Source: Alphaproteobacteria bacterium
GTDB lineage: Bacteria > Pseudomonadota > Alphaproteobacteria > Micropepsales > Micropepsaceae
Assembly (NCBI GenBank): GCA_017983635.1
Contig: JAGOBA010000018.1
Span: forward strand, 1-64,000
DNA: 64,000 bases
Direction of reading: 5' to 3'
Shown: piece by piece, positions 6,776 through 17,040 of the stretch
Numbering within the stretch: position 1 is the stretch's first letter
Layout: every line of letters starts with the position of its first letter
Made by a program: the position numbers and the translations under genes
The notes under the pieces: model-generated
The model's input: the letters and a program-made list of their open reading frames with translations, nothing else
Told to the model about the DNA's origin: nothing
Databases searched by the model: none

Positions 6776-8307
6776 GTGCCGGACGGGAGATGGATATGGC
6801 CGTCGACCGTCGCGCGATAGCGTCCGCTGTCGACCAGCGCGCGCGCCGCCGCGATGTCGGGCGCGAAGAAGCGGTCCTTGTCGTAGGGCGCCACCACTTC
6901 GCGGATCGCGGCGAGTTCGGCTTCGAGCACCTTCGACGACTTCAGCGGGCGCCGGAATTCGATGCCCTGGGCGGCGGCAAGGAGTTCGATCGCGATGATC
7001 CCGCTCGAATTCGCGTGCATGTCGGACAGGCGGCGGGCGGCGAAGGTGGCCATCGAGACGTGGTCTTCCTGGTTGGCGGAGGTGGGCAGCGAATCCACGC
7101 TGGCCGGATGGGCGAGCGATTTGTTTTCGGAGGCGAGTGCCGCCGCGGTCACGTGCGCGATCATGAAGCCGGAGTTCAGGCCGCCGTCTTTCACGAGGAA
7201 GGCCGGCAGGCCCGCGGTCAGGTTCTTATCGATCAGAAGCGCGATGCGGCGTTCGGCGAGCGCGCCGATCTCGGCGAGCGCGAGCGCCAAGTGATCGGCG
7301 GCGAGCGCCACCGGTTCGGCGTGGAAGTTGCCGCCGGAGAGAATGTCGCCTTCCTTGGCGAAGACGAGCGGGTTGTCGCTGACCGCGTTCGCCTCGATCT
7401 CAAGCGTCGCGGCCGCGTGGCGCAACGCGTCGAGGCAGGCGCCCATGACCTGCGGCTGGCAGCGGATCGAGTACGGGTCCTGCACGCGGTCGTCGCCGAC
7501 TTCGTGGCTCAAGCGGATGTCGCTGCCTTGCATCAGCGAGCGCAACGCGGCGGCCGCGTCGGTTTGGCCTTGGTGGCCGCGAACCGCGTGGATGCGCGGA
7601 TCGAACGGCGTATCGGAGCCCTTGATCGCGTCGGTCGTGAGTGCGCCCGAGACAAGGGCCGCGGAGAAGATGTTCTCCGCCGCGAACAGGCCTTGCAGCG
7701 CAAGTGCGGTCGAGACCTGCGTGCCGTTGATGAGGGCGAGGCCTTCTTTCGCCTCCAACGTCAACGGCTCAAGCCCGGCGCGTTGCAGTGCGTCGGCGGC
7801 GTTCATTTCGTAGCCGCGGTATTTGACCTTGCCCACGCCGATGAGTGCGCATGCAAGGTGGGCCAGCGGCGCGAGGTCGCCGGAGGCGCCGACAGAGCCC
7901 TTCACCGGGATTTGCGGCAGCAGGTCGAAGTCGAGGAAGTTTTTCAAGCGCTCGATCACGCCCCAGCGGACGCCGGAGTAGCCGCGCGCGAGGCCGAGTA
8001 TCTTGAGCGTGAGGATGAGGCGCACGGTCTTGTCGCCCAGCATCTCGCCGGTGCCGGTGGCGTGGCTCAAGACGAGGTTGCGCTGAAGCTCGGCGAGTTT
8101 GTCTTTCGCGATACGCGTCGAGGCCATTTGGCCGAAGCCGGTGTTGATGCCGTAAACGGGCTCGTCTTTGGTGAGGATGCTTTCCACGACCTTACGCGAG
8201 GCGTCGACGCCGGCGCGGGAGGCTGGGTCGAGGGTGAAGGGCTGCTTCTCGCGCGCGATCTTACGGAGCGTGGTGAGCGTGGCGTTGCCGGGGGTCAGCG
8301 TTGTCAA
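6772..8307 (-). CDS. hutH: histidine ammonia-lyase HutH (TTG start)
   Basis: 511 residues. It converts L-histidine to trans-urocanate and ammonia, the first step of the pathway. The MIO-forming Ala-Ser-Gly lies in [17 protein letters not shown], with GINTGFGQ upstream and [14 protein letters not shown] toward the C-terminus. I chose TTG at 8305-8307: an AGGAGG Shine-Dalgarno sequence (8315-8320) lies seven bases upstream and the protein then has family length. A longer ATG reading would translate the palindromic repeat itself (…RDARGPRK…) and is rejected. It follows hutU across a 127-bp gap that carries a family-A hairpin. Confidence 0.95.
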   Translation of the reverse strand: MTTLTPGNATLTTLRKIAREKQPFTLDPASRAGVDASRKVVESILTKDEPVYGINTGFGQMASTRIAKDKLAELQRNLVLSHATGTGEMLGDKTVRLILTLKILGLARGYSGVRWGVIERLKNFLDFDLLPQIPVKGSVGASGDLAPLAHLACALIGVGKVKYRGYEMNAADALQRAGLEPLTLEAKEGLALINGTQVSTALALQGLFAAENIFSAALVSGALTTDAIKGSDTPFDPRIHAVRGHQGQTDAAAALRSLMQGSDIRLSHEVGDDRVQDPYSIRCQPQVMGACLDALRHAAATLEIEANAVSDNPLVFAKEGDILSGGNFHAEPVALAADHLALALAEIGALAERRIALLIDKNLTAGLPAFLVKDGGLNSGFMIAHVTAAALASENKSLAHPASVDSLPTSANQEDHVSMATFAARRLSDMHANSSGIIAIELLAAAQGIEFRRPLKSSKVLEAELAAIREVVAPYDKDRFFAPDIAAARALVDSGRYRATVDGHIHLPSGT

Positions 8308-8332
8308 GCGCGCACCTCCTGGGAGCGCGTTC

Positions 8333-8420
8333 TTCCTGGGACCGCGGGCATCCCTGCCCGCTCTTTCTTGCAGCATAAAAAGGGAAGAAGAGCGGGCAAG
8401 GATGCCCGCGGTCCCAGGAA
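8333..8420. repeat. family-A palindromic repeat, full copy between hutU and hutH
   Basis: The 33-nt arms 8333-8365 and 8388-8420 differ by a single base, with a 22-nt loop. It lies inside the presumed hutU-hutH-hutG transcript, 25 bases before the hutH start, where it could modulate relative expression or mRNA stability. It is one of six sites of this family in the window. Confidence 0.9.
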
Positions 8421-8434
8421 GGAAGACGTTGCCT

Positions 8435-10111
8435 TCATTTCTTCACCGCTAGCATCGGCAAATCCAACTGGTGCTCCTTCGCGCACGCGACTGCGTCCTC
8501 ATACCCGGCGTCGGCGTGGCGCATGACGCCGGTGGCGGGGTCGTTCCAGAGGACGCGTTCGATGCGCTTGGCCGCTTCCTTCGTGCCGTCGCAGACGACA
8601 ACCATGCCAGCGTGCTGGGAAAAACCCATCCCTACCCCGCCGCCGTGGTGGAGGGAGACCCAGGTGGCGCCGCTGGCACAATTCAAGAGCGCGTTCAGCA
8701 GTGGCCAGTCGGAGACGGCGTCGGTGCCGTCTTTCATGGCTTCGGTTTCGCGGTTCGGGCTGGCGACGGAGCCGGAATCCAGATGATCGCGGCCGATGAC
8801 GATGGGGGCTTTGAGTTCGCCCGAGGCCACCATCTCGTTGAAGGCGAGGCCGAGGCGATGGCGGTCGCCCAAGCCCACCCAGCAGATGCGCGCGGGGAGG
8901 CCCTGGAACTTGATGCGCTTGGCGGCCATGTCGAGCCAGTTGTGCAGGTGGCGGTCGCGCGGGATCAGCTCGCGCACCTTTGCGTCGGTCTTGGCGATGT
9001 CTTCCGGGTCGCCGGAGAGCGCGGCCCATCTGAACGGGCCGACGCCGCGGCAGAACAACGGGCGGATGTAGGCGGGGACGAAGCCCGGGAAGTCGAACGC
9101 GTTGGCGACGCCTTCTTCCTTGGCGACCTGGCGGATGTTGTTGCCATAGTCGAACGTCGCGATGCCGCGCTTGGCAAAGGTCAGCATCGCTTCGACGTGT
9201 TCCTTGATCGAGGCGCGGGCGGCGCGCTCGACCGACTTCGGGTCGGTGCGGATGCGGTCTTGCCATTCGGCGACCGCCCAGCCCTTGGGGCAGTAGCCGT
9301 TGAGGACGTCATGCGCCGAGGTCTGATCGGTGACGAGGTCGGGCTTGGCGCCGCGCTTCACAAGTTCGGGATAGATCTCGGCGGCGTTACCGAGCAGGCC
9401 GACGGAGAGCGGCTTCTTCTCGGCGCAGGATTTCTTGATGAGCGCGAGCGCTTCGTCGAGCGAGGCGGTCCAGGTGTCGAGGTACTTTGTCTCCAGGCGC
9501 TTTTCGATGCTGCTTTGGCGGCACTCGACGGCGAGGATGCTTGCACCGGCCATTGTGGCGGCCAGCGCTTGCGCGCCGCCCATGCCGCCGAGGCCTGCGG
9601 TCAGGATCCATTTGCCGGCGAGATCGCCGCTGTGATGTTTGCGGCCGGCTTCGACGAAGGTCTCATACGTGCCCTGTACGATGCCCTGGCTGCCGATGTA
9701 GATCCACGAGCCCGCCGTCATCTGGCCGTACATCATGAGGCCTTTGCGATCGAGCTCGTTGAAGTGCGCCCACGTCGCCCAATGCGGCACCAGGTTCGAA
9801 TTCGCGATCAGCACGCGTGGTGCGTCAGGGTGGGTACGGAAGACACCGACCGGTTTGCCCGATTGGACGAGCAGCGTTTGGTCGCTCTCAAGCTTGCGCA
9901 GCGAGGCGACGATTGCGTCGAACGAGGCCCAGTCGCGCGCCGCACGGCCGATGCCGCCATAGACAACAAGTTCGTCCGGGTTCTCCGCGACCTCAGGGTC
10001 GAGGTTGTTCATCAACATGCGCAGCGGTGCTTCAGTCAGCCAACTCTTGGCGCTGATTTCGCTCCCGCGGGGACTCTTAACGGCGCGGCTGTTCTTGCGG
10101 CGGTCGATCAT
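8435..10111 (-). CDS. hutU: urocanate hydratase HutU
   Basis: 558 residues, the standard size. It hydrates urocanate to 4-imidazolone-5-propionate with tightly bound NAD+. Conserved runs include [18 protein letters not shown]-type sequence near the N-terminus (here [20 protein letters not shown]), [26 protein letters not shown] (NAD+ binding), [20 protein letters not shown] and [10 protein letters not shown] start at ATG 10111 (MIDRRKNSR), which aligns with the usual N-terminus and has a GGAG about nine bases upstream. An upstream ATG at 10138 is possible. It is first in the minus-strand hut transcript. No hutC-type repressor is in the window. Confidence 0.95.
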   Translation of the reverse strand: MIDRRKNSRAVKSPRGSEISAKSWLTEAPLRMLMNNLDPEVAENPDELVVYGGIGRAARDWASFDAIVASLRKLESDQTLLVQSGKPVGVFRTHPDAPRVLIANSNLVPHWATWAHFNELDRKGLMMYGQMTAGSWIYIGSQGIVQGTYETFVEAGRKHHSGDLAGKWILTAGLGGMGGAQALAATMAGASILAVECRQSSIEKRLETKYLDTWTASLDEALALIKKSCAEKKPLSVGLLGNAAEIYPELVKRGAKPDLVTDQTSAHDVLNGYCPKGWAVAEWQDRIRTDPKSVERAARASIKEHVEAMLTFAKRGIATFDYGNNIRQVAKEEGVANAFDFPGFVPAYIRPLFCRGVGPFRWAALSGDPEDIAKTDAKVRELIPRDRHLHNWLDMAAKRIKFQGLPARICWVGLGDRHRLGLAFNEMVASGELKAPIVIGRDHLDSGSVASPNRETEAMKDGTDAVSDWPLLNALLNCASGATWVSLHHGGGVGMGFSQHAGMVVVCDGTKEAAKRIERVLWNDPATGVMRHADAGYEDAVACAKEHQLDLPMLAVKK

Positions 10112-10602
10112 GGCGGCGCTCCAAAGTGGGGCAGTCATAGCGCGGACCCTGGCGGTTTTGAGAGTGCCGTTTTGGGGCAGTTGGGGAGGAAGACGTTCAG
10201 AAAGCTGCAATCAGCGGTTCGCTCGACCGATTTGCCACCACCAAAGGTCGTAAAACTCGACCACAGGGTGCACCGGCAAGCTAGCGCAATCGTCCGGTGT
10301 CAAGTGAAAAAATTACTAACTTCGGAGCCTCCATTGACTGCCGAATACGCCTGTCGCGGGAAAGGTCCTGTCGGGGTGGCGCCGGACCCGCTGCAGCGCC
10401 CAAAACGCAAAAACGGCTTCTTTACCTAAATATTGTACGTTGCGCCGGTTGAAGGATCGAATGGTTAAGGTGTCACCGCTTTCTGATTGGGCACACACTG
10501 CAACTCAACCGGCGACTGTGAATGGTTACGGTTGATCTGTGCTCATGACGCAACACGGATAACCTAAAGACTGATTCGTGGCCCCTGATTCGCATGATTT
10601 CG
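10112..10602. other. intergenic region upstream of hutU
   Basis: About 490 bp between hutU and the divergent barrel gene's promoter, with no gene I can support. On the minus strand a TTGACA (10298-10303) is present, but nothing like a good -10 follows at the right spacing. The A/T-rich stretch around 10420-10440 is the most open DNA of the gap. The control region of the hutUHG operon probably lies here. Confidence 0.5.
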
Positions 10603-10632
10603 TTGTTCGCAAAACAGAACGCTCGGTATTGT
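10603..10632 (+). promoter_or_regulatory. weak candidate promoter for the barrel protein gene
   Basis: TTGTTC (10603-10608), 18 bases, then TATTGT (10627-10632), about 40 bases before the ATG at 10671. An interrupted palindrome, GTTC-N8-GAAC (10605-10620), overlaps the -35 box and could be an operator. Both hexamers depart from consensus. Confidence 0.3.
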
Positions 10633-10670
10633 TTTTCGCAAGGGTAGCTCCAAAACCAGTTGGGGGTTTC

Positions 10671-12062
10671 ATGAGCACGAAGACTTCGTCGGTGACCGAC
10701 ATACAGGTCACCGAGGCACTCAGGGCTGTTGCCGGACCGGTGTTCGCCGCCACGTGGGGCGAGAGCCGCGGCGAGCGGCGCCTGACGGTGCACGCCTCAG
10801 CCGGGCGTGCTCAGCGCGCGCTGAAACTAGGCCTTCGAAACGCTCTGAACGGCATCGGCGTCGAGCGCGTGCGGATCAAATTCCACGCCGCGTCCGCTTT
10901 GCTTTCGCCGCGCAGCCTCGAGCGGTTGATCGAGAAGTTTGCCGGCAGCGAGATCGCGTACGATCCAACCAATTCGCTGTCACGCGCAAAAGCGCTCGTC
11001 GAGGCGAGCCACGCGGTGCGGGCATCGCTGACCGACAAGGTCCGCGGGCTCTATTACGCACCGATGCTTCGCACTTACTACGTGACCCTGGAAGCCTCGC
11101 GCGTGATTGTGGGCGACAAGGTCAAAGTGTCGGAACTTGCCGCGATCGAGCGTTCGGTGCTAGCGGCCGTCGCCGGTGCGTTTGTTTCGCAAGAATGCCC
11201 GTCCGTCCGCGTCGGGTTCGGTTTGCCGGCAGCCAGCTTGGTCCCGGTCGATCAGCGTTCGGTTATGGGCTGGGCATCGCGCGTCGCGGGCGCGGTTCGC
11301 CGGTATTGGAAGCCGGTCACGGTCGCCGCGCTGTTCGGCTTCGGCTCGGCTTCGGTCGCGCGAGCGGCCGGCCCCGCGGTTGAGGCACCGAACTTCAAAC
11401 TCGGCGGCCAGTTCGGCGAAGTCATCGACGACGAGACGTGGCTGGTACAGGGTCAGTTCGCGGCGCCGCTCGGCGACAAGTTCGGATTCCAAGCGGATGC
11501 CGCCGTCGGCGATGTGGCCGGTCACGATGTCTACGGCGCGGGCGGACATTTGTTCACGCGCGATCCGGACAGCTATCTGCTCGGCGTGTTTGCGGCTTAC
11601 GCGCAGTCGAGCGGCCTTGGCATTGACCTGACGAAGGTCGGTGCCGAAGGCGAAATCTATCTGAATGCGATCACGATCTCGGGTGCGGCCGGCTATCAGT
11701 TCTCGTCTGCGCTCGGCGACGGCGCGTTCGGCTCGATCGACCTGCGCTGGTATGTGACCAACAACTTCTACGTCTCCGGTGGCGGCGAATTCAGCGAAGA
11801 CAATTCGACTGTGAACGCCCGCGCCGAGTGGCAGCCCGGGTTTTCGGCGCTGCCCGGCCTCGCGTTCAACGCTCAAGGCGTCTGGGGCGAGGACGACTAC
11901 CACAGCGTCATGGGCGGTTTGACCTATTACTTCGGCGAGTCCGCGAGCTTGCGGGATCGCCATCGCAAGTACGATCCGGATTCCGCGTTGCTCTCGCTGT
12001 TCCAGCAGGTACAGCAAGAGCAGCAAAATTTGTGCGCCCAGTACGGCGGCGCAAACTGTTAG
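10671..12062 (+). CDS. unrecognised protein: N-terminal soluble domain, internal signal-like segment, C-terminal predicted beta-barrel
   Basis: 463 residues from ATG 10671 (GGGGG nearby as ribosome site). Residues 1 to about 198 are charged, mixed alpha/beta and look cytoplasmic (ERRLTVHASAGRAQRALKLG, then KFHAASALL). Residues 199-233 read like a signal peptide placed mid-protein: RRYWKPVTVAALFGFGSASV followed by ARAAGP, with a possible AxA cleavage site. From about 240 to 440 alternating aromatic and glycine residues (YLLGVFAAYAQSSGLG, GSIDLRWYVTNNFYVSGGGE, GGLTYYFGE) suggest outer-membrane beta-strands. The tail is Gln-rich with two Cys. I do not recognise the N-terminal domain. A rho-independent terminator follows. 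Confidence 0.7.
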   Translation: MSTKTSSVTDIQVTEALRAVAGPVFAATWGESRGERRLTVHASAGRAQRALKLGLRNALNGIGVERVRIKFHAASALLSPRSLERLIEKFAGSEIAYDPTNSLSRAKALVEASHAVRASLTDKVRGLYYAPMLRTYYVTLEASRVIVGDKVKVSELAAIERSVLAAVAGAFVSQECPSVRVGFGLPAASLVPVDQRSVMGWASRVAGAVRRYWKPVTVAALFGFGSASVARAAGPAVEAPNFKLGGQFGEVIDDETWLVQGQFAAPLGDKFGFQADAAVGDVAGHDVYGAGGHLFTRDPDSYLLGVFAAYAQSSGLGIDLTKVGAEGEIYLNAITISGAAGYQFSSALGDGAFGSIDLRWYVTNNFYVSGGGEFSEDNSTVNARAEWQPGFSALPGLAFNAQGVWGEDDYHSVMGGLTYYFGESASLRDRHRKYDPDSALLSLFQQVQQEQQNLCAQYGGANC

Positions 12063-12090
12063 TTTTCGCCTAGCATGCCCCTCGACTTGA

Positions 12091-12120
12091 GGCGCGGGTC
12101 ACACCGCGCCTTCTTTTCTT
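12091..12120 (+). terminator. rho-independent terminator
   Basis: The stem GGCGCGG (12091-12097) pairs with CCGCGCC (12104-12110) across a 6-nt loop and is followed by TTCTTTTCTT. It lies 28 bases after the barrel gene stop and separates that gene from the UGT-like gene. Confidence 0.85.
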
Positions 12121-12175
12121 GTGCACCACCACTTGGGGACGGGCGATTTGTCTTCTGCGGGGTGCTCGCCCTAGG

Positions 12176-13381
12176 ATGGCGATGCAACCGCACAGGTGCC
12201 TCACGTTGGCGTTCGACGGCAAGACGATCTTGTTTGCATGGGAGCTCGGCGAGGGGCTTGGCCATCTGCCGGCGTTGAAGGCGGTTGCGCTGGGAGTAAA
12301 GGCACGGGGTGCCAAGCCGGTATTCGTGCTGCGCGATCCGGTGCTGACGCGAGCGGCGCTTGCGGATGTGGATGCGCCGATCTTGGCAGCGCCGCATTGG
12401 CCGAAGCCCGCGCCGCCGTCGGCCCTGAGCGGCACTTACGCTGACATTCTGGCTGGCAACGGGTATGGGTCGGTCGAGAACTTGATCGCACAGGTCGGGG
12501 CCTGGGACCAGGTCTACGATCTCATCAAGCCCGACCTCGTCGTTTGCGAACATGCACCGACCGCGGCATTGAGTGCTTTCAAACGCATTCCGGTGGCGCT
12601 CGTCGGCAACGGATTTGTCGTGCCACCGGCTGACGCGGCGGAGTTTCCGCCGTTCGAACCGGGCAAAGGCGAGCCGCAACGGCAGCGGCCGGTGCTCGAG
12701 GTCATTCAGACTGCACTCACGGGCCTAAAGCGCTCGACGCCATCGACGATCTGCGAGCCGTTTCGCGGCGTGTTTCGCGGGATCTATTCATTCCCAATGC
12801 TGGATACATATCGCCACGCGCGGCGCGAACCGGTGTTGGGTCCGATCGAGCCGATGCCTGCGATCGCGCCGTTCCCCATGAAGCGGCGACTGTTCGCCTA
12901 CGCGGCCGCCGATTATGCGCTTGTCGCCGAGGTGACCCAAGCCCTGATGGATTTGGGGCCGGAGGCGAGTGCTTTCTTTCGCGGTTCGCTTGGCGCACGC
13001 GGCGCGGTGATCAAGAGCCGCGGCGTTCAGGTGTACGATACCGCGCCATCACTCGCCGCTGTCTTGCCGGAGGCGAGCGCGGTGTTCTCGCATGGGGGCA
13101 CGGGATTTACGAATGCGGCGCTGGCTGCGGGACGGCCACAGGTCATCGCGCCGCGTCACTTCGAGGCTTATGCGACGGCGCGCGCGGTGGAAGATCTTGG
13201 TGCGGGCATCATCGTGCAACCCTTCGAGATCAAACGCTTCAAAGAGGCGGTGAGGCGCGCGCAGGACGACAGCGCAGTGCGCGACGCGGCCCTTAACGCC
13301 GCGGCCACTGCCCAAACGTTCTTGGCGCAAGCAGCACCGCTTGACACGACGTTGGCGGCCCTTGGCGACGCCCTCGGTTAG
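12176..13381 (+). CDS. UGT-like glycosyltransferase (GT1 family fold)
   Basis: About 401 residues. The N-terminal part has [20 protein letters not shown], as in the acceptor domain of macrolide/UDP-glucuronosyl-type transferases. The C-terminal part has [20 protein letters not shown] followed by [12 protein letters not shown], matching the nucleotide-sugar-binding signature HGG..T..EAL..G.P...P...dQ. A transfer of sugar to a lipid or small molecule is likely; donor and acceptor are unknown. The start is uncertain: ATG 12176 and 12182 are candidates, with poor ribosome sites. It ends tail to tail with purC, overlapping by 4 bp. Confidence 0.7.
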   Translation: MAMQPHRCLTLAFDGKTILFAWELGEGLGHLPALKAVALGVKARGAKPVFVLRDPVLTRAALADVDAPILAAPHWPKPAPPSALSGTYADILAGNGYGSVENLIAQVGAWDQVYDLIKPDLVVCEHAPTAALSAFKRIPVALVGNGFVVPPADAAEFPPFEPGKGEPQRQRPVLEVIQTALTGLKRSTPSTICEPFRGVFRGIYSFPMLDTYRHARREPVLGPIEPMPAIAPFPMKRRLFAYAAADYALVAEVTQALMDLGPEASAFFRGSLGARGAVIKSRGVQVYDTAPSLAAVLPEASAVFSHGGTGFTNAALAAGRPQVIAPRHFEAYATARAVEDLGAGIIVQPFEIKRFKEAVRRAQDDSAVRDAALNAAATAQTFLAQAAPLDTTLAALGDALG

Positions 13382-14256
13382 GCCGTCAGGAGGCGCAGTG
13401 CCTCGCGGTACTTATCCGCCGTTTTGGCGAGTACGTCGGGCGGGAGCTTCGGCGCCGGGGCTTTCTTGTTCCAGGGTTGCGTTTCGAGCCAGTCACGCAC
13501 GAATTGTTTGTCGAACGAGGGCGGGCTGATGCCGGTGCGGTAGTCTGCCTTCGGCCAGAAACGCGAGGAGTCGGGGGTCAGGACTTCGTCGATCAGATGG
13601 AGTCTTCCCGCCGCGTCGACACCGAATTCGAACTTCGTGTCGGCGATGATGATGCCCTTCGTTGCGGCGTAGGCGGAGGCTTCGCTGTAGAGGCGCAGCG
13701 AGGCCTCGCGCACTTGAGCCGCGTAAGTGGCGCCCACGATCTTGACGGCTTCGTCGTAGGCGATGTTTTCGTCGTGCTCACCCGCGGGGGCTTTGCTCGC
13801 AGGCGTAAAGATCGGTTCGGGCAGTTGTTGCGCTTCGGCGAGACCCGCAGGCAGCTTGATGCCGCAGATCGCGCCGGTTTGTTTGTAGTCCTTCCAGCCT
13901 GAGCCCGCGACGTAGCCGCGGACGACCGCTTCGATCATCAACGGCTTCAGGCGTTTGACCACCATCGCCCGGCCGGCGACGGCCTCGCGCTCAGATGCGC
14001 TCACGACCGATTCCGCGGTGACGCCGGTCAAGTGATTGGCCACCACGTGGTGGAGCTTTTCGAACCAGAAGAACGAAAGTTGTGTCAGGACGTTGCCTTT
14101 GCCGGGGATCGGATCGGGCAAGATCACGTCGAAGGCCGAAAGGCGATCGGTTTGGACGATGAGAAGCTTGTCGTCCCCGACCGCGTAGATGTCACGCACC
14201 TTGCCGCGGTGCAGGAAGGGCAGCGACTTCAAGTCGGATTGGAGCATCGTTCTCAT
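13378..14256 (-). CDS. purC: phosphoribosylaminoimidazole-succinocarboxamide synthase PurC
   Basis: About 292 residues. It joins CAIR and aspartate with ATP to give SAICAR in purine synthesis. Family motifs are [38 protein letters not shown], then [14 protein letters not shown] and [11 protein letters not shown]. It is the longer SAICAR synthetase type. The start is ATG 14256 (MRTMLQSDL) or ATG 14247; both keep the domain whole. It lies 23 bp behind a surface-glycan glycosyltransferase gene, at the end of the rfb-type operon, an odd position for a purine gene. Confidence 0.92.
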   Translation of the reverse strand: MRTMLQSDLKSLPFLHRGKVRDIYAVGDDKLLIVQTDRLSAFDVILPDPIPGKGNVLTQLSFFWFEKLHHVVANHLTGVTAESVVSASEREAVAGRAMVVKRLKPLMIEAVVRGYVAGSGWKDYKQTGAICGIKLPAGLAEAQQLPEPIFTPASKAPAGEHDENIAYDEAVKIVGATYAAQVREASLRLYSEASAYAATKGIIIADTKFEFGVDAAGRLHLIDEVLTPDSSRFWPKADYRTGISPPSFDKQFVRDWLETQPWNKKAPAPKLPPDVLAKTADKYREALRLLTA

Positions 14257-14279
14257 CGCGTTGTTCTTTCGAACTGATC

Positions 14280-15596
14280 TTACGTTTCCAAGCCGATTGC
14301 AAGGAGTGCCATCGCCGCGACTTTGGCGGTCGAGTGCGCCATAAAATCCCGATGCGCACGGGCGCGCACTTCTTCGGCCTTGGCTTGGCCGTCCTTCGTG
14401 CGGACGAGCCACTCAACCAAGCCCGGAATTCGGTCCGGAGCTTCTTCAAAGTAGTGGATGCCGGGTTTGTAAATTGAATGTGGGAAGCACGGCTCCGTCA
14501 CGACAACGGTCTTCAGCCAGAATGCTTGCATGAGACGCCACCACTCGAAGTATGTGTAGTCGTCCCTGTGCAGATTGAGCAGTAGCTTCGATCGCTGCAG
14601 CAACGCCGCGGTTACCGCGGTTGCGGCCATTGGGTCAGCCGCGGGCTGGAGTGGGCGATCCATGTGCCGGCGATGGATGAACGTCTGCAAGTCGGCGAAC
14701 TTATCGGCGTAGGTTGCAAGCAGGCGTTCGCGGCGTGCGGAGTGACTGCCCAGAAAGAGGAGATCGAGCGGCCTGTCGGCAAGGCGCGGAGCGGCAATGT
14801 CGAACGCGCGGACGTTGTCGGGAAGAGGCGCCAAGGCCGCCAAGGTTGCGCCCGACGCCGGCGTTGCCAGGGGTTTGAACGCCGCGCTAAAGCCCGGCTG
14901 AACTGAAACGGCACGGACACCGGCCTTTCGCAGGATCGCGGCGCTCTGCTCGTTCATGTCGGCCACCGCCTTGGCGCGCAGCAAGAAGACGAGCGAGCGC
15001 GCGAACCAAGCGGTCTGAAGTTGTTCGGTAGCGACCATGATTGCGCGCGAAACGAATGCATCGTTGGCCCAGCGCCGACCCTCTCCCAGAAAGAAGAACT
15101 CGTGCGGCGCGACGACAATGTGGTGCGTGGCGTCGCGAGGCTCGGCCTTCTCGTCACACAATTCGGCGCGTACGCCAAGATCGTCGAATCCTGCCTTCAG
15201 CACTTCCGCGATCTCGGTCATGAAGAAATTGCCGAGGCTGGAGACGTAGATCGCGGCGCGATAGCGGGCCGGATCCGTCATCGGCGCCGGAGAGACGACG
15301 GTCGGCGCGTTCTCCAAAACCTCGCGCCAGAGGCGGGCGATCGTTTGCTCGCTGGTGAACTTTCGCCCGGCTTGGACACCGACGAGTGCGAAGTGGTGCA
15401 ATGGGTCAAGACCGGACTTAGCGACGTCGGGATAGGTGCGGAGATATTCGTCGCGATCAAACAGGCGCGTTTGTGTCAGAAATGCTGCAACGGCACTTGC
15501 GATCGCTTCGTTCTCGCCCCGCAGGACTCGCGGGTCTGTGACAGCGCCCGGCTTGTCTTTCGCTGGCCGTGGCCGAAAGAAGCGCAGCAAGTCCAT
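14280..15596 (-). CDS. glycosyltransferase-like protein with N-terminal YPDV module
   Basis: 438 residues. Residues about 45-77 ([18 protein letters not shown], then a [11 protein letters not shown] stretch) are a copy of the YPDV module also found in the 1322-residue protein of this region. The rest resembles GT1/GT4-like proteins: a Rossmann-like [20 protein letters not shown] about two-thirds along, [20 protein letters not shown], and [20 protein letters not shown], as in CgeB-type glycosyltransferases. No TM segment or signal peptide is seen, so it is probably cytoplasmic at the membrane. It starts eight bases after the rfbC stop and is therefore likely co-transcribed with dTDP-rhamnose synthesis. 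Rhamnosyl transfer is inferred only from this context. Confidence 0.7.
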   Translation of the reverse strand: MDLLRFFRPRPAKDKPGAVTDPRVLRGENEAIASAVAAFLTQTRLFDRDEYLRTYPDVAKSGLDPLHHFALVGVQAGRKFTSEQTIARLWREVLENAPTVVSPAPMTDPARYRAAIYVSSLGNFFMTEIAEVLKAGFDDLGVRAELCDEKAEPRDATHHIVVAPHEFFFLGEGRRWANDAFVSRAIMVATEQLQTAWFARSLVFLLRAKAVADMNEQSAAILRKAGVRAVSVQPGFSAAFKPLATPASGATLAALAPLPDNVRAFDIAAPRLADRPLDLLFLGSHSARRERLLATYADKFADLQTFIHRRHMDRPLQPAADPMAATAVTAALLQRSKLLLNLHRDDYTYFEWWRLMQAFWLKTVVVTEPCFPHSIYKPGIHYFEEAPDRIPGLVEWLVRTKDGQAKAEEVRARAHRDFMAHSTAKVAAMALLAIGLET

Positions 15597-15604
15597 GGCG
15601 CCTC

Positions 15605-16162
15605 CTAAAATGGGCTAGTGGCAGTTTCGAAGCGTGGGAGCGCTGCGTCCTTGGGCGATAGGTGCGCGCTGTCCGCTGCGACCGGCCAGGCGATGCCTAG
15701 CGACTCGTCGGCCCAGAAGATACCAGCGTCTGCTTCCGGCGCGTAGTGGGCGTCGACTTTGTAGAGGACGATCGTATCCGGCTCGAGCGTACAGAAGCCG
15801 TGCGCGAAGCCTGGGGGCACAAAGAGTTGTGTGCCCTCGGTTGCCCGAAGTTCCGCGGTCGCGTGTTTGCCAAAGGTTGGCGATGTCTTACGCAGATCGA
15901 CCGCCACATCGAAGATCGCACCCTGCAGGACGCTTACGAGTTTGGCCTGGGCATGCGGTGGCTTCTGGAAGTGAAGGCCGCGCACGGTGCCGACCGCGCG
16001 CGAGAGCGATTGGTTGTCTTGGCAGAAGTCGGCGTCGATGCCGGCGGCTCGGAACGCCTTGCGATTCCAGGTTTCAACGAAATAGCCGCGCGCATCGGCG
16101 AAACGGCGCGGGGTTAGTAGCTTCACGTCGGGGATCGAGAGTGGGCGGACGTCGAGGGTCAT
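15605..16162 (-). CDS. rfbC: dTDP-4-dehydrorhamnose 3,5-epimerase RfbC/RmlC
   Basis: A 185-residue cupin-fold epimerase, third enzyme of dTDP-L-rhamnose synthesis. Motifs are [34 protein letters not shown] (active-site His in RGLHFQ), [15 protein letters not shown] and [16 protein letters not shown]. The length is that of the family. The start ATG overlaps the rfbA stop by 4 bp. Confidence 0.96.
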   Translation of the reverse strand: MTLDVRPLSIPDVKLLTPRRFADARGYFVETWNRKAFRAAGIDADFCQDNQSLSRAVGTVRGLHFQKPPHAQAKLVSVLQGAIFDVAVDLRKTSPTFGKHATAELRATEGTQLFVPPGFAHGFCTLEPDTIVLYKVDAHYAPEADAGIFWADESLGIAWPVAADSAHLSPKDAALPRFETATSPF

Positions 16163-17040
16163 CGGCCGCTCTCGCGTTCCTTCAGCATTTGCGTGAGATA
16201 GCTGCCGTAGTCGGACGATTTGAGCTTTGCTGCACGGGCTGCGACTTGGGCCGAGGTCATCCAGCCTTTGTCGTAAGCGATTTCCTCGAGGCAGGCGATC
16301 TGCAAGCCGGTGCGTTGTTGGATCGTGCGTACGAACTCGCCCGCCTGGATCAGCGAGTCGTGGGTGCCGGCGTCGAGCCAGGCATAGCCGCGGCTTAAGC
16401 GTTCGACGTTCAACGCGCCGCGTTCCAGGTAGCGGGCGTTGACGTCGGTGATTTCGAGTTCGCCGCGCGCCGATGGTTTCAGATTGCGGGCGATGTCGAC
16501 GACGCCGTTGTCGTAGAAATAGAGCCCGATGACGGCCCAGTTCGATCTCGGCTGCTTCGGCTTTTCGACTATGGAGAGCGCCCGGCCCGCAGCATCGAAG
16601 TCGACCACGCCGTAGCGTTCCGGATCGGGCACGTGATAGCCGAAGACGAGACCGCCAGCCTTGAGGCCGGCGGCGCGCTGCATAACGGCTTGCAGACCTT
16701 GGCCGAACAGCAGGTTGTCGCCGAGCGCGAGGGCGACGGAGTCATTGCCGATATGGTCGGCGCCGATGAGGAAGGCTTGGGCGAGGCCTTCCGGCTTTGG
16801 CTGTTCGGCGTAGCTCAGGTTCAGGCCGATGTCGCTGCCGTCGCCCAGCGTGCGCTTGAACATCGGCAAATCGTGCGGGGTCGATATGATCAGGATGTCA
16901 CGGATGCCGGCGAGCATCAGCATCGACATCGGATAGTAGATCATCGGTTTGTCGAAGACGGGCAAGAGCTGCTTCGAGAGCGAAAGGGTCAGCGGGTAAA
17001 GGCGCGTGCCGTGGCCGCCGGCCAGGATGATGCCTTTCAT
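16159..17040 (-). CDS. rfbA: glucose-1-phosphate thymidylyltransferase RfbA/RmlA
   Basis: 293 residues. It makes dTDP-glucose from dTTP and glucose-1-phosphate, the first step of the rhamnose pathway. The N-terminus shows the nucleotidyltransferase signature [16 protein letters not shown], then [15 protein letters not shown]. Further on are [32 protein letters not shown] and [20 protein letters not shown]. It overlaps rfbD by 4 bp upstream and rfbC by 4 bp downstream. Confidence 0.96.
   Translation of the reverse strand: MKGIILAGGHGTRLYPLTLSLSKQLLPVFDKPMIYYPMSMLMLAGIRDILIISTPHDLPMFKRTLGDGSDIGLNLSYAEQPKPEGLAQAFLIGADHIGNDSVALALGDNLLFGQGLQAVMQRAAGLKAGGLVFGYHVPDPERYGVVDFDAAGRALSIVEKPKQPRSNWAVIGLYFYDNGVVDIARNLKPSARGELEITDVNARYLERGALNVERLSRGYAWLDAGTHDSLIQAGEFVRTIQQRTGLQIACLEEIAYDKGWMTSAQVAARAAKLKSSDYGSYLTQMLKERESGR

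Noticed and set aside
8305-8376. Longer HutH N-terminus from ATG 8376
   Set aside because: It would translate the family-A palindrome; the TTG at 8307 has AGGAGG at ideal distance and gives family length.
6745-8526. 593-codon plus-strand open frame opposite hutH
   Set aside because: Antisense shadow of hutH; ends translate the palindromic repeat.
10298-10303. TTGACA on the minus strand as the hut operon -35 box
   Set aside because: No acceptable -10 hexamer 16-18 bases downstream, so no promoter was annotated.
8471-10429. 652-codon plus-strand open frame opposite hutU
   Set aside because: Codon shadow of hutU in high-GC DNA. The opposite frame has full family identity, and this one is low-complexity Gly/Ala/Arg/Asp.
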